In this document: positions 9,208-16,635 of the stretch, piece after piece
Position numbering within the stretch: the stretch's first letter is position 1
How the letters are laid out: the number at the start of each line of letters is the position of its first letter
Assembly (NCBI GenBank): GCA_030837345.1
Contig: JAUPKQ010000225.1
Span: forward strand, 1-32,702
Direction of reading: 5' to 3'
From: Actinomycetota bacterium
GTDB lineage: Bacteria > Actinomycetota > Actinomycetes > Actinomycetales > Kineosporiaceae
Length of the DNA stretch: 32,702 nucleotides
Notes under the pieces: generated by a model
Told to the model about the DNA's origin: nothing
What the model saw: the letters and a program-made list of their open reading frames with translations, nothing else
Databases searched by the model: none
Program-made: the position numbers and the translations under genes

Positions 9208-9705
9208 TCAGCGCTTGCTGTACTGAGGCGCCTTGCGGGCCTTCTTGAGACCGGCCTTCTTGCGCTCCTTCACCCGGGCGTCACGGGTGAGGAAACCGGC
9301 CTTCTTCAGGTTCGGGCGGTTCGCGTCGGCGTCGATCTCGTTCAGGGAGCGGGCCACCCCGAGGCGCAGCGCGCCGGCCTGGCCGGAGCTGCCGCCGCCG
9401 TGGATCCGGGCGATGACGTCGAAACGACCCTCGAGGTCGGTGACCCGGAAAGGCTCGTTCACGAGCTGCTGGTGCACCTTGTTGGGGAAGTACTCCTCAA
9501 GGGTGCGGCCGTTGATCTTCCAGGTCCCGCTGCCCGGGACCAGGCGGACCCGGGCGATGGCCTCCTTGCGGCGACCCGTCGCGGCACCGGGAGCGGTGAT
9601 GCTGGCCCCGCCACCGCGGGTCTCCGGGGTGGTGGTGGTGTAGCTGCTCGGCGCCTCTTCGACGTCGACGACGTCGGCCTCGGGCTCGCCAGTGGTCTCG
9701 GCCAC
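9208..9705 (-). CDS. rpsI: Ribosomal protein uS9
   Basis: A 165-residue small-subunit protein whose C-terminal tail reaches the P-site tRNA. The S9 core begins near residue 40 ([13 protein letters not shown]) and ends in the invariant YSKR tail. Residues 1-40 are an acidic, Thr-rich extension ([12 protein letters not shown]) of the kind seen in many actinobacterial S9 proteins. GTG start, 43 bases after rplM, with which it forms the usual L13-S9 pair. It ends at the bidirectional terminator. Confidence 0.97.
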   Translation of the reverse strand: MAETTGEPEADVVDVEEAPSSYTTTTPETRGGGASITAPGAATGRRKEAIARVRLVPGSGTWKINGRTLEEYFPNKVHQQLVNEPFRVTDLEGRFDVIARIHGGGSSGQAGALRLGVARSLNEIDADANRPNLKKAGFLTRDARVKERKKAGLKKARKAPQYSKR

Positions 9706-9748
9706 GGTTCTCCTCGTTCTCCTTCGGTGCGATCCAGGCCGTGGCTGA

Positions 9749-10213
9749 CTACTGCGCGACCTGCGTAATGGTGAAGGGCTGCGGCTTCTGAGCGGCGTGC
9801 GGGTGCTCGGCGCCGCGGTACACCTTCAGCTTGGACAGCTGGTGCCGGCCCAGCGTGTTCTTGGGGATCATGCCCCGCACGGCCTTCTCGACGGCGCGCT
9901 CGGGGAACTTGTCGAGCAGCTCGGCGTAGCCGACGGCGCGCAGGCCGCCCGGGTAGCCCGAGTGCCGGTAGGCGAACTTCTGGTCCCGCTTCGACCCCGT
10001 CAACGCCACCTTGTCGGCGTTGATGATGATGACGAAGTCACCCGTGTCGATGTGCGGGGCGTAGATGGCCTTGTGCTTGCCCCGCAGCAGCGTGGCCGCC
10101 TGCGTGGCCAGCCGGCCGAGGACGACGTCGGTAGCGTCGATGACGTGCCAGCGCCGCTCGATGTCGGCAGGCTTGGGGGTGTACGTGCGCACAGTCGTAG
10201 CCTTCGTCCTCAT
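9749..10213 (-). CDS. rplM: Ribosomal protein uL13
   Basis: A 154-residue large-subunit assembly protein. Recognisable segments are [18 protein letters not shown] near residue 20, [16 protein letters not shown] near 57, the RHSGYPGG box near 83, and [10 protein letters not shown] near 113. The C-terminus ends with HPHAAQKPQ, as usual in actinobacteria. It leads the two-gene rplM-rpsI operon. A well-formed promoter (TTGACC, 18 bases, TAACGT) lies upstream, leaving a leader of about 105 bases that contains a GACGCC/GGCGTC hairpin (10255-10283) and the palindrome CCGTCGACGG (10287-10296), which may take part in control. Confidence 0.97.
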   Translation of the reverse strand: MRTKATTVRTYTPKPADIERRWHVIDATDVVLGRLATQAATLLRGKHKAIYAPHIDTGDFVIIINADKVALTGSKRDQKFAYRHSGYPGGLRAVGYAELLDKFPERAVEKAVRGMIPKNTLGRHQLSKLKVYRGAEHPHAAQKPQPFTITQVAQ

Positions 10214-10325
10214 CCGGATGGTCTCGTGGAGCGCCCCGCGCTTCTCGCGAACGAGACGCCGGACGACCGCACGCTCTGGCGTCCCGCCGTCGACGGACCG
10301 TAAACCCAGAGCACAACGACCTCAC

Positions 10326-10355
10326 ACGTTACCGGTGCGCCCCTCGGAGGGTCAA
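10326..10355 (-). promoter_or_regulatory. rplM-rpsI promoter
   Basis: On the minus strand, TTGACC (10355-10350) and TAACGT (10331-10326) are separated by 18 bases, a good match to the housekeeping sigma consensus. The start of transcription is predicted near 10319. The rest of the gene-free stretch 10214-10556 holds the rplM leader and an AT-richer patch (10415-10452, two ACAATT copies) that may promote the plus-strand lipoprotein genes, but no clear -35/-10 pair is visible there. Confidence 0.7.
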
Positions 10356-10556
10356 AACGCGTCACGACGACGCCGGTCTCCAGTGATGAGCCCATGGTCA
10401 GACGGCGGCACGTATCACAATTCGTGAGGCGCGACAACGACAATTGGGATATCGGCCGCCGTGGACGTCGCGCTCTGCAACGATGCTGCGGGCCAGCTGC
10501 ACCTGTGGACCTGTCTCCCGACAGCACCGCAGGACCGCAGAACACCAGGAGGTCAC

Positions 10557-11102
10557 ATGTCCAGCTCAGGCAGCCCGGCACCGCAGCCACGAGCGCTGAC
10601 GTTCCACGCCCGCAGATCGGTCGTGGCGTTCGCCGCCGTCGTGGCGCTCCCCCTGTCCTTGACCGCGTGCGGCCTGCTCGGAGGCAACAAGGAGGACGAA
10701 GCTCCCGTCGTGATCCCCGGCGAGGCCGTTGACGAGAGCGTCAACTCGTCGTCACCGGCGCCGTCCCTGCCGCCCCAGGCTGCGGCATCACCCGTTCAGG
10801 TTACCGTCACGGCCGAGGCGGCGGCGGCAGCTCCGGGCGAAACGGTCGTCAAGACCGGAGTCGTCGTCCAGAAGTCGACGCAGTACCTGATGCGTACCCG
10901 CACGGCGACGTCCGTCGCGATAGTGACGCTTCCCCGGGCGACCGTCGTCCAGACCCCTCTCGGGGGCACGGTGACCGATGTGAGGACGGCGACCAAGATG
11001 TCGACGATCACCCGCACCGGCGACCCGACGACGATCACCGTCACCGTCAGGGTGCCTGGAGGCACCGCCACGGGTCAGAACGGCGGGGCGGGGGGCCAGT
11101 GA
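10557..11102 (+). CDS. Thr/Val-rich lipoprotein, paralog 1
   Basis: Encodes 181 residues; I recognise no family. AGGAGG sits 5 bases before ATG. The N-terminus has two arginines, a hydrophobic core and a lipobox LTAC with Cys38, so it should be lipid-anchored on the outer face of the membrane. After Cys38 comes GLLGGNKEDEAPVVIPGE, then a low-complexity Ser/Pro/Ala region. The C-terminal 90 residues are rich in Thr-Val alternation (VTVTAEA, RTRTATSVAIVT, ATKMSTITRTGD, ITVTVRV), suggesting extended or beta structure. No catalytic motif is seen. It shares the N-terminal layout and PVVIPGE with the next gene, and its TGA overlaps that gene's GTG, so the pair is an operon. Confidence 0.8.
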   Translation: MSSSGSPAPQPRALTFHARRSVVAFAAVVALPLSLTACGLLGGNKEDEAPVVIPGEAVDESVNSSSPAPSLPPQAAASPVQVTVTAEAAAAAPGETVVKTGVVVQKSTQYLMRTRTATSVAIVTLPRATVVQTPLGGTVTDVRTATKMSTITRTGDPTTITVTVRVPGGTATGQNGGAGGQ

Positions 11103-11722
11103 ACGACGTGACGCCCGCGCCGCCGGTGACGCCGACGGCGCGGCCCGCCCGGACCGCGCCCGGTCCCGGTCCCGGGTCCCCCCGCGCCCTGAGAGTCCAG
11201 AAGACCTTGAGGGTCCGGAAGGCCGGGATGCTCCTGGTGTCCACTCTGGCGTTCCCCCTCGGGCTCACCGCCTGCGGCCTGGTGAACTCCGGCGGCGACG
11301 ACACCCAGGCGCCGGTGGTCATCCCCGGAGAACAGGTCCCGGGTTCCGAGTCCGTCACGAGCGACACCAGTGACGTCGCGAGTCTCTCCTCCGCGGCGGT
11401 CACCGGCTCCGTCGCAGGCTCCGTCGCGGGCTCGACGGCGCCGCCGGCCGCCGTGTCCTCCGTCGCGGCGGCACCGGCCCCCGTCACCGTCACCTCGACG
11501 GACGTCGTCGTCCGGCGCGAGACCCGTCTTCGTACCGTCACCAAGGTGCCCCCGGCGGTGACGAGGACGCCGCCCCCGGTGACACAGACGACCACCCAGA
11601 CGCAGACCGAGACCGAGACGCAGACCCAGACGCAGACCCAGACACTGATCTCGGTGCTTCCCGCGAAGACCCTGACGAGGACGGCGACCAAGACGGTCAC
11701 CAAGACCGTCACGAAGAAATAG
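11099..11722 (+). CDS. Thr/Val-rich lipoprotein, paralog 2
   Basis: Encodes 207 residues; family not recognised. The lipobox LTAC ends at Cys59, preceded by a 43-residue Pro/Arg-rich region, unusually long for a lipoprotein signal. A start at TTG 11207 or ATG 11228 would give a normal length, but the GTG at 11099 overlaps the upstream stop as GTGA. After Cys59 it has GLVNSGGDDTQAPVVIPGE, matching paralog 1, then a Ser/Ala/Val linker with SVAGSVAGS. A run of Gln-Thr and Glu-Thr dipeptides follows near residues 161-182, and the basic tail is TKTVTKTVTKK. It may be a cell-envelope stalk or spacer, but that is a guess. Convergent with the phytase. Confidence 0.75.
   Translation: MNDVTPAPPVTPTARPARTAPGPGPGSPRALRVQKTLRVRKAGMLLVSTLAFPLGLTACGLVNSGGDDTQAPVVIPGEQVPGSESVTSDTSDVASLSSAAVTGSVAGSVAGSTAPPAAVSSVAAAPAPVTVTSTDVVVRRETRLRTVTKVPPAVTRTPPPVTQTTTQTQTETETQTQTQTQTLISVLPAKTLTRTATKTVTKTVTKK
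11581..11646 (+). repeat. Gln-Thr / Glu-Thr coding repeat
   Basis: Degenerate tandem hexamers of the form CAGACC, CAGACG or GAGACC encode about ten alternating Gln/Glu-Thr pairs inside lipoprotein paralog 2. Copy number could vary between strains through slippage. Confidence 0.8.
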
Positions 11723-11730
11723 GTCACCCG

Positions 11731-11788
11731 GACACCGCGCGCCGGGAGGACGCGCCGAGAGGGCGCGGGGTCGGGGGCTCCCGGTGTC
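11731..11788. terminator. Nested bidirectional terminator
   Basis: GACACC (11731-11736) and CCGGGAG (11742-11748) can pair with CTCCCGG (11778-11784) and GGTGTC (11783-11788), partly as alternatives. They enclose a second hairpin, CGCGCC-gagag-GGCGCG (11751-11767). It sits between the convergent lipoprotein operon and phytase. Confidence 0.75.
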
Positions 11789-13157
11789 AGGAGTCCAGGG
11801 CGAAGACCTGGTCGAATCTCACGAGTTTCAAGTTGGAGCTTCCGTCGCCGCCGACGTTGTCGGCGTCGTGGACGACCATGAGCCCGTTGGGATAGGACGG
11901 CCCGAGGTCTCCCGCGCCGATCGAGAGCCCGTCGGTCTCGCTGACAGCGTCGATCGACCCCTTGGTGCCGACGGCGAAGTTCCCACGGAAGGCATTGCCG
12001 CCGCCGAGGTCGTAGACCGCGAACGTCGAGTTGCCCTGGCTCGACGCGACGATCACGCCCTTGCCGTCCTTGCCGCGGCCGATCGCCAGCCCTTCGACGT
12101 CCGCGTCGAGATGGTCGCCGACGCGGTCCACGGCCGTCCTCGACGCTCCCGCCGACGGTGCCAGCGGGTATTTCCAGATGCCGACGTCCTCCTCGGCGAT
12201 GTACAGCGTGTTTCTGGCGTCGTCGACGACGCAGCCTTCCGACAACGAGCCGACGTTGAGGGAACGCACCTTGGCCGCGTCCACCTTTCCGCCGGTGAGC
12301 TTGAGCTCGTACTGCTCGAAGACCCCCGACTCCTCCCCGGAGACGAAGGCGTACGTGTGGGCGCCGTCCGAGCTGCGACCGAGGCAGAAGCCGTAGTTCT
12401 GGTCGACAGAGGCCAAGGGCCTCGCCTCGATCGAGGAGAGCGTTCCGCGCGTCCCGTCGAGGGACCAGAAACGCATCGTGTTGTTCGAGCGATCGTTCGC
12501 CCCGACCAGGTTGATCGTCCGGCCGCCGAGCTTGACGCCGGAACGCACGTCGACGTTCCCGATCTTGCCGCCGGGCGAGTAGTGCACCAATTTGCCGCGC
12601 AGGTCGAAGACCGCCACCCCACCGGAGTCGGCCTTGTTGTCCGCCAGGATGAAGCTGCGGTCGGGCCGGGCCGGGTTGCGCCACACGGCGCTGTCGTCGG
12701 CGACGTCCTCGCGGGGCTGGTCCGGGAAGAGTTCGGTCTCCACGGACGCGAACACCGGCGGCGGCCCGCCGGGTCCGGAGGTCGGTGGCGCCCCGCCGTC
12801 CTTGATCAACGGCTCGACCCCGCCCCGGGCCGACCGGGTCGTCGTCCGGGTGGCCGCGGCGGGCTGGCTCGGGCCTCCGGCCAGGGCGGTCCGGCGCTTC
12901 GGGTCGCCGGCTGGCCGGGTCTGCGACGGCGGCGAGGACGACGACGGCGAGGACGACGTGGTGACGGACGGTGACGCGGTCGCCGAGGAGGAGGGCGACG
13001 GGACAAGACCGCTCTCGCTGGCGGACGAGGCCGCCGCCACGGGCACGATGTAGTCGTCCGGCGTCCGGGATCCGTAGCCGGACGTCGCCACCTGGACGGC
13101 GATCGTCGACAACCCCGCCAGGATTCCCGCTGTGATCATCCTGGTCCTGCGTCGCAC
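11787..13157 (-). CDS. Secreted beta-propeller 3-phytase
   Basis: A 456-residue calcium-dependent phytase that releases phosphate from phytate outside the cell. GTG at 13157 has AGGGGAG upstream and opens VRRRTR plus a hydrophobic signal segment (residues 7-25). A Ser/Pro/Thr-rich linker spans about residues 40-135. The propeller domain begins near residue 137 with DDSAVWRNP, typical of beta-propeller phytases, followed by SFILADNKADSGGVAVFDL, GKIGNVDVR, GFCLGRS, a SEGCVVDD block and DVEGLAIGRG, and ends SNLKLVRFDQVF. Length and motif order fit an intact enzyme. An alternative start is ATG 13139. The upstream region has an elaborate promoter with inverted repeats, suggesting regulation, plausibly by phosphate. 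Confidence 0.9.
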   Translation of the reverse strand: MRRRTRMITAGILAGLSTIAVQVATSGYGSRTPDDYIVPVAAASSASESGLVPSPSSSATASPSVTTSSSPSSSSPPSQTRPAGDPKRRTALAGGPSQPAAATRTTTRSARGGVEPLIKDGGAPPTSGPGGPPPVFASVETELFPDQPREDVADDSAVWRNPARPDRSFILADNKADSGGVAVFDLRGKLVHYSPGGKIGNVDVRSGVKLGGRTINLVGANDRSNNTMRFWSLDGTRGTLSSIEARPLASVDQNYGFCLGRSSDGAHTYAFVSGEESGVFEQYELKLTGGKVDAAKVRSLNVGSLSEGCVVDDARNTLYIAEEDVGIWKYPLAPSAGASRTAVDRVGDHLDADVEGLAIGRGKDGKGVIVASSQGNSTFAVYDLGGGNAFRGNFAVGTKGSIDAVSETDGLSIGAGDLGPSYPNGLMVVHDADNVGGDGSSNLKLVRFDQVFALDS

Positions 13158-13183
13158 CGCCGGCTCTCCCCTGTCGCTGCGAA

Positions 13184-13252
13184 TACCGCCGATCTGCACA
13201 CTATTCGGAAGATCGGCGGTACCAAAGCCCGAAGGTTAACTCCTGCGTTAAC
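13184..13252 (-). promoter_or_regulatory. Phytase promoter with inverted repeat and twin GTTAAC boxes
   Basis: The -10-like TAGTGT (13203-13198) sits between two arms of a perfect 11-bp inverted repeat, 13184-13194 and 13211-13221 (spacer 16 bases). A TTGGTA lies 16 bases upstream of the -10. Two identical GTTAAC boxes (13235-13240 and 13247-13252, offset 12) are just upstream. Their position and direct repetition recall phosphate-regulator boxes, which in this phylum usually repeat every 11 bases. Confidence 0.6.
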
Positions 13253-13301
13253 GGAACGAAAGATTCCCGGGCAGGGCCGGTGGCCGACCGGGACGCCGGC
13301 G

Positions 13302-14219
13302 TCAGGGACAGGTCCGGACGGCGCGCGACTCCGCCACCCGGGCGGCGAGCCCGTCGTCGTCCGGGTAGACGACCTCCTCCAGAACGAGCCCCCGTGCCGG
13401 TGCGACCGTGACTCCGGGGTGCCGGACCTTGCCCTCAAGCACCTCGTACGGCCACTCGACCGGACGTCGCCCGTCCCCGACGGCGAGAGCTCCCCCGACG
13501 AGTGCCCGCACCATCGAGTGACAGAACGCGTCCGCCCTGACCGTCGCGACGGCGAAACCGTCGACGTCACGGGCCCAGGTGTACTCGAGGAGGGTCCGGT
13601 AGGTCGTGGCTCCGTCACGGCGTCGGCAGTACGCGGCGAAGTCACGCAGACCGGTGAGGGTCTGGGAGGCCTCACCCATCGCCGCGAGGTCGAGCGGACG
13701 GCGGTACGCGACGACGTCCCGGCGGCGCAGGGGCGGGACCCCGGCCGGATCGTCGCAGATCCGGTAGGCGTACCGGCGGCTCCGCGCCGCGAACCGCGCG
13801 TCGAACCCCGGCGGCGCCGGACGGACCTCGCGGATCCGGACGTCGGCGGACAGCAGTCCCGCCAGGCGGCGACGGAGCGACGAGGCGGGATCGGAGTCGG
13901 AACGCCCGGGAAGGGATCGCCACGCGGGCTCCGGGACGTCGACGTGGCAGACCTGGCCACGGGCGTGCACCCCGGCGTCGGTCCGGCCCGCGACGACGAG
14001 GCCGAGGGACTTCCCCTGGACCCTCAGCACGGTCGCCAGCGCGGCGGTCAGGTCCCCGGCGACGGTGCGCAGCCCCGGCTGGACCGCCCAGCCGGAGAAG
14101 TCGGTGCCGTCGTACTCCAGATCGATCCGCAGACGAAGAAGACCGCCCTTCCCCGGCTCCGCCTGGGCGGATCCGGGAAGGGCGGTCCCGTTCGAACCGT
14201 TCGGTGCCGTGGTGCTCAG
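13302..14219 (-). CDS. truA: tRNA pseudouridine(38-40) synthase TruA, start uncertain
   Basis: Makes pseudouridine at positions 38-40 of the tRNA anticodon arm. The protein core begins [19 protein letters not shown] and includes the catalytic Asp in [13 protein letters not shown]. It continues with RRYAYRI, the DFAAYCRR region and [11 protein letters not shown]. No ATG, GTG or TTG is found in frame before the conserved N-terminus. The first GTG, at 14030, would remove the YDGT motif. Candidate starts are CTG at 14219, overlapping the rplQ stop as CTGA (305 residues), or CTG at 14132 directly before the core (276 residues). The coordinates use the former. A long terminator hairpin lies within the 5' part. 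Confidence 0.85.
   Translation of the reverse strand: MSTTAPNGSNGTALPGSAQAEPGKGGLLRLRIDLEYDGTDFSGWAVQPGLRTVAGDLTAALATVLRVQGKSLGLVVAGRTDAGVHARGQVCHVDVPEPAWRSLPGRSDSDPASSLRRRLAGLLSADVRIREVRPAPPGFDARFAARSRRYAYRICDDPAGVPPLRRRDVVAYRRPLDLAAMGEASQTLTGLRDFAAYCRRRDGATTYRTLLEYTWARDVDGFAVATVRADAFCHSMVRALVGGALAVGDGRRPVEWPYEVLEGKVRHPGVTVAPARGLVLEEVVYPDDDGLAARVAESRAVRTCP
14141..14187 (-). terminator. Terminator of the infA-rplQ operon, inside truA 5' region
   Basis: A perfect 13-bp inverted repeat (14141-14153 with 14175-14187) is extended inward by GG/CC and TCCGCC/GGCGGA pairing, followed on the minus strand by TTCTTCGTCT. It begins 29 bases after the rplQ stop and ends just before the TruA core. Confidence 0.8.
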
Positions 14220-14725
14220 GCCTTGTCCTCGTCGGTCACGGCCTCGTCGATCACGGCCTCGTCAGCCGCGTCGTCGTCAGCCACGGCCTGGACGGGAGCG
14301 TCCTCGGCGGGAGCGGTACGGCGGGTGGCGGCCTCGGCCTCGCGGACGGTCGCCTGCTTCGCCGTCAGGGGCTCGAGAACGAGCTCGATGACCGCCATCG
14401 GGGCGTTGTCACCCTTACGGTTACCGATCTTGGTGATCCGCGTGTACCCGCCCTGCCGCTCGGCCATGACCGGAGCGATCACGGTGAACAGCTCGTGGAC
14501 GACACCCTTGTCTCGGACGACGGTGAGCACCCGGCGCCGGGCGGCGAGGTCCCCACGCTTGGCGAAAGTAATCATCCGCTCGGCCAGCGGGCGGACCCGC
14601 TTCGCCTTGGCCTCCGTCGTCGTGATCCGGCGGTGGGCGAACAGCTGCGTGGCGAGGTTGGCCAGCAGCATCCGCTCGTGCGCCGGACCGCCACCGAGCC
14701 GGGGACCCTTGGTGGGCGTGGGCAT
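14216..14725 (-). CDS. rplQ: Ribosomal protein bL17
   Basis: A 169-residue protein of the large-subunit exit-tunnel region. It opens with [21 protein letters not shown] and holds the [22 protein letters not shown] core and the [24 protein letters not shown] block ending near residue 118. The last 50 residues are an Ala/Asp/Glu-rich acidic tail ([18 protein letters not shown]), an actinobacterial extension absent from E. coli L17. Last gene of the infA-rplQ operon, 65 bases after rpoA, followed by a strong terminator. Confidence 0.97.
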   Translation of the reverse strand: MPTPTKGPRLGGGPAHERMLLANLATQLFAHRRITTTEAKAKRVRPLAERMITFAKRGDLAARRRVLTVVRDKGVVHELFTVIAPVMAERQGGYTRITKIGNRKGDNAPMAVIELVLEPLTAKQATVREAEAATRRTAPAEDAPVQAVADDDAADEAVIDEAVTDEDKA

Positions 14726-14790
14726 GTCTGTCGTGTCTCCTCGGTATCACCCGCCCGCCGCGCACCGGGCGCGGCGAGCGGTGCGGTTGA

Positions 14791-15807
14791 TCAGAGCTGC
14801 TCGTCCTCGGCGTAGGACATGTCATCGTCGGTGCCGAAGCTGTCGACGACGAGCGCGGGGTCGAACCCGGGCGGGCTGTCCTTGAGGGCGAGACCCATGC
14901 CGTGCAGCTTGGCCTTGACCTCGTCGATCGACTTGGCGCCGAAGTTCCGGATGTCGAGCAGGTCAGCCTCGCTGCGGGCGACCAGCTCGCCGACGGTGTG
15001 AATGCCCTCGCGCTTGAGGCAGTTGTAGGAGCGGACGGTCAGGTCCAGCTCCTCGATCGGGAGCGCCAGGTCGGCCGCGAGAGCGGCGTCGGACGGCGAC
15101 GGGCCCATGTCGATGCCCTCGGCCTCGACGTTGAGCTCACGGGCGAGCCCGAACAGCTCCACGAGAGTCTTGCCGGCGCTGGCCATGGCGTCCCGCGGCT
15201 GGGTCGAGGGCTTGGTCTCGACGTCCACGATCAGCCGGTCGAAGTCGGTGCGCTGCTCGACACGGGTCGCCTCGACCTTGTAGGTGACCTTGAGCACGGG
15301 CGAGTAGATCGAGTCGACCGGGATCCGGCCGATCTCCGCCTCACCGCTCTTGTTCTGCTGGGCGGAGACATAGCCACGGCCCCGCTCGACCGTCAGCTCC
15401 ATCTCGAGCTTGCCCTTGCCGTTCAGCGTGGCGATGTGGAGGTCGGCGTTGTGGACCTCGACGCCCGCCGGCGGTGCGATGTCGGCGGCGGTGACGGTGC
15501 CCGGCCCCTGCTTGCGCAGGTACATGACGACCGGCTCGTCGTGCTCGCTGGAGACGACCAGCTGCTTGATGTTCAAGATCAGCTCGGTGACGTCCTCCTT
15601 CACCCCCGGGACGGTGGTGAACTCGTGCAGGACGCCGTCGATCCGGATGCTCGTGACCGACGCGCCGGGGATGCTCGACAGCAGCGTGCGCCGCATCGAG
15701 TTACCCAGCGTGTACCCGAAACCCGGCTCCAGCGGCTCGATGACGAACCGGGACCGGTGCTCGCCCACGACCTCTTCGGTCAGCGTGGGCCTCTGTGCGA
15801 TGAGCAC
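14791..15807 (-). CDS. rpoA: RNA polymerase subunit alpha
   Basis: A 338-residue subunit that dimerises to nucleate RNA polymerase assembly and contacts upstream DNA and activators. The N-terminal domain (residues 1-235) has [20 protein letters not shown] near 29 and [13 protein letters not shown] near 66. The C-terminal domain (about 250-320) contains [20 protein letters not shown] with the DNA-contact Arg, and [16 protein letters not shown]. The tail [12 protein letters not shown] is acidic. It lies in the conserved order rpsD-rpoA-rplQ, 88 bases after rpsD. Confidence 0.98.
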   Translation of the reverse strand: MLIAQRPTLTEEVVGEHRSRFVIEPLEPGFGYTLGNSMRRTLLSSIPGASVTSIRIDGVLHEFTTVPGVKEDVTELILNIKQLVVSSEHDEPVVMYLRKQGPGTVTAADIAPPAGVEVHNADLHIATLNGKGKLEMELTVERGRGYVSAQQNKSGEAEIGRIPVDSIYSPVLKVTYKVEATRVEQRTDFDRLIVDVETKPSTQPRDAMASAGKTLVELFGLARELNVEAEGIDMGPSPSDAALAADLALPIEELDLTVRSYNCLKREGIHTVGELVARSEADLLDIRNFGAKSIDEVKAKLHGMGLALKDSPPGFDPALVVDSFGTDDDMSYAEDEQL

Positions 15808-15854
15808 TGTTCATTCCCTTCTCAGGGCATCCGCCATATGACGCCCCGCAGAAA

Positions 15855-15886
15855 CCCCGCCCCGGCATCGGTCCGCCGGAGCGGGG
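15855..15886 (-). promoter_or_regulatory. Intercistronic hairpin rpsD-rpoA
   Basis: CCCCGC-c-CCGGC (15855-15866) pairs with GCCGG-a-GCGGGG (15875-15886), 11 bp with one mismatch and an 8-nt loop, 10 bases after the rpsD stop. It could act as a partial terminator or protect mRNA ends, setting relative rpoA levels. Confidence 0.6.
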
Positions 15887-15895
15887 GCGGTGCTA

Positions 15896-16522
15896 CTACT
15901 TCGAGTAGAGCTCGACGATGAGCTGTTCCTGGACGGCGGTGTCGATGACGGCGCGAGCCGGCAGGCCGTGGACCAGGATCCTCAGGCGGGTGGGGATCAC
16001 CTCGAGCCAGGCGGGCACCGTGCGCTCACCGGCGGTGGCCCGGGCGACGACGAACGGCGTCAGTTCCACGCTGCTGGCGCGGACCTCGACGATGTCGTTC
16101 TCGCTGACCCGGAAGCTCGGGATGTCGACCTTCGTACCGTTGACGATCAGGTGGCCGTGGCGCACGAGCTGGCGCGCCATGTCCCGCGAGGCGGCGAAGC
16201 CCGCGCGGTAGACCACGTTGTCGAGGCGGGACTCGAGGATGCGCAGCAGGTTCTCGCCGGTCTTGCCCTGCTTGCGGTTCGCCTCCTCGTAGTAGCCACG
16301 GAACTGCTTCTCGAGGACCCCGTAGATGCGCGCGGCCTTCTGCTTCTCGCGCATCTGGAGCAGGTACTCGCTCTCCTTGGTGCGCGCGCGCCCGTGCTCA
16401 CCCGGGGGGTAGGGCCGGATCTCGATCGGGCACTTCGGGGAGTCGCACTTGGACCCCTTGAGGAAGAGCTTCGTCTTCTCGCGGCGGCAGCGCTTGCAAT
16501 CAGCGCCGGTATAACGCGCCAT
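15896..16522 (-). CDS. rpsD: Ribosomal protein uS4
   Basis: A 208-residue 16S rRNA-binding primary assembly protein. It opens MARYTGADCKRCRREKTKLFLKG, with Cys-x2-Cys (C9, C12) and a second cysteine pair in CDSPKCPIE near residue 26, so this is the zinc-binding C+ form. The S4 RNA-binding domain lies near residues 95-155 (RLDNVVYRAGFAASRDMARQLV). The C-terminus ends IVELYSK. S4 regulates its own operon in several bacteria; a hairpin 40-67 bases before its start (16562-16589) may be relevant. Confidence 0.98.
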   Translation of the reverse strand: MARYTGADCKRCRREKTKLFLKGSKCDSPKCPIEIRPYPPGEHGRARTKESEYLLQMREKQKAARIYGVLEKQFRGYYEEANRKQGKTGENLLRILESRLDNVVYRAGFAASRDMARQLVRHGHLIVNGTKVDIPSFRVSENDIVEVRASSVELTPFVVARATAGERTVPAWLEVIPTRLRILVHGLPARAVIDTAVQEQLIVELYSK

Positions 16523-16561
16523 GGCTGGTCTTTCTCCTTCGACAAGTCTGGTAGGTGGCGT

Positions 16562-16589
16562 CGTCCGGTCCCGTCACAGTGGCCGGACG
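16562..16589 (-). promoter_or_regulatory. rpsD leader hairpin
   Basis: A perfect 7-bp inverted repeat CGTCCGG/CCGGACG (16562-16568 and 16583-16589), extendable by three more pairs across one mismatch, in the 113-base rpsK-rpsD spacer. It is a candidate S4 autoregulatory or mRNA-processing structure. Confidence 0.5.
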
Positions 16590-16635
16590 GCGCGAAGCCG
16601 CCGCGAGCAGGGCAGACCCGCCCGCGGCCGGTGCG

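Noticed and set aside
11581-11646. Tandem short repeats as a possible CRISPR-like array
   Set aside because: The unit is a six-base coding repeat in frame with the lipoprotein, with no spacers and no cas genes.
11047-12684. Minus-strand frame of 545 codons overlapping the lipoproteins and phytase, with apparent hydrophobic Val/Cys/Trp stretches
   Set aside because: The stretch is the reverse complement of the Gln-Thr/Thr-Val repeats. The frame crosses two supported genes and shows no conserved domain.
13302-14030. truA starting at GTG 14030
   Set aside because: This would remove the conserved [10 protein letters not shown]-terminal motif and about 30-60 residues of the first domain.
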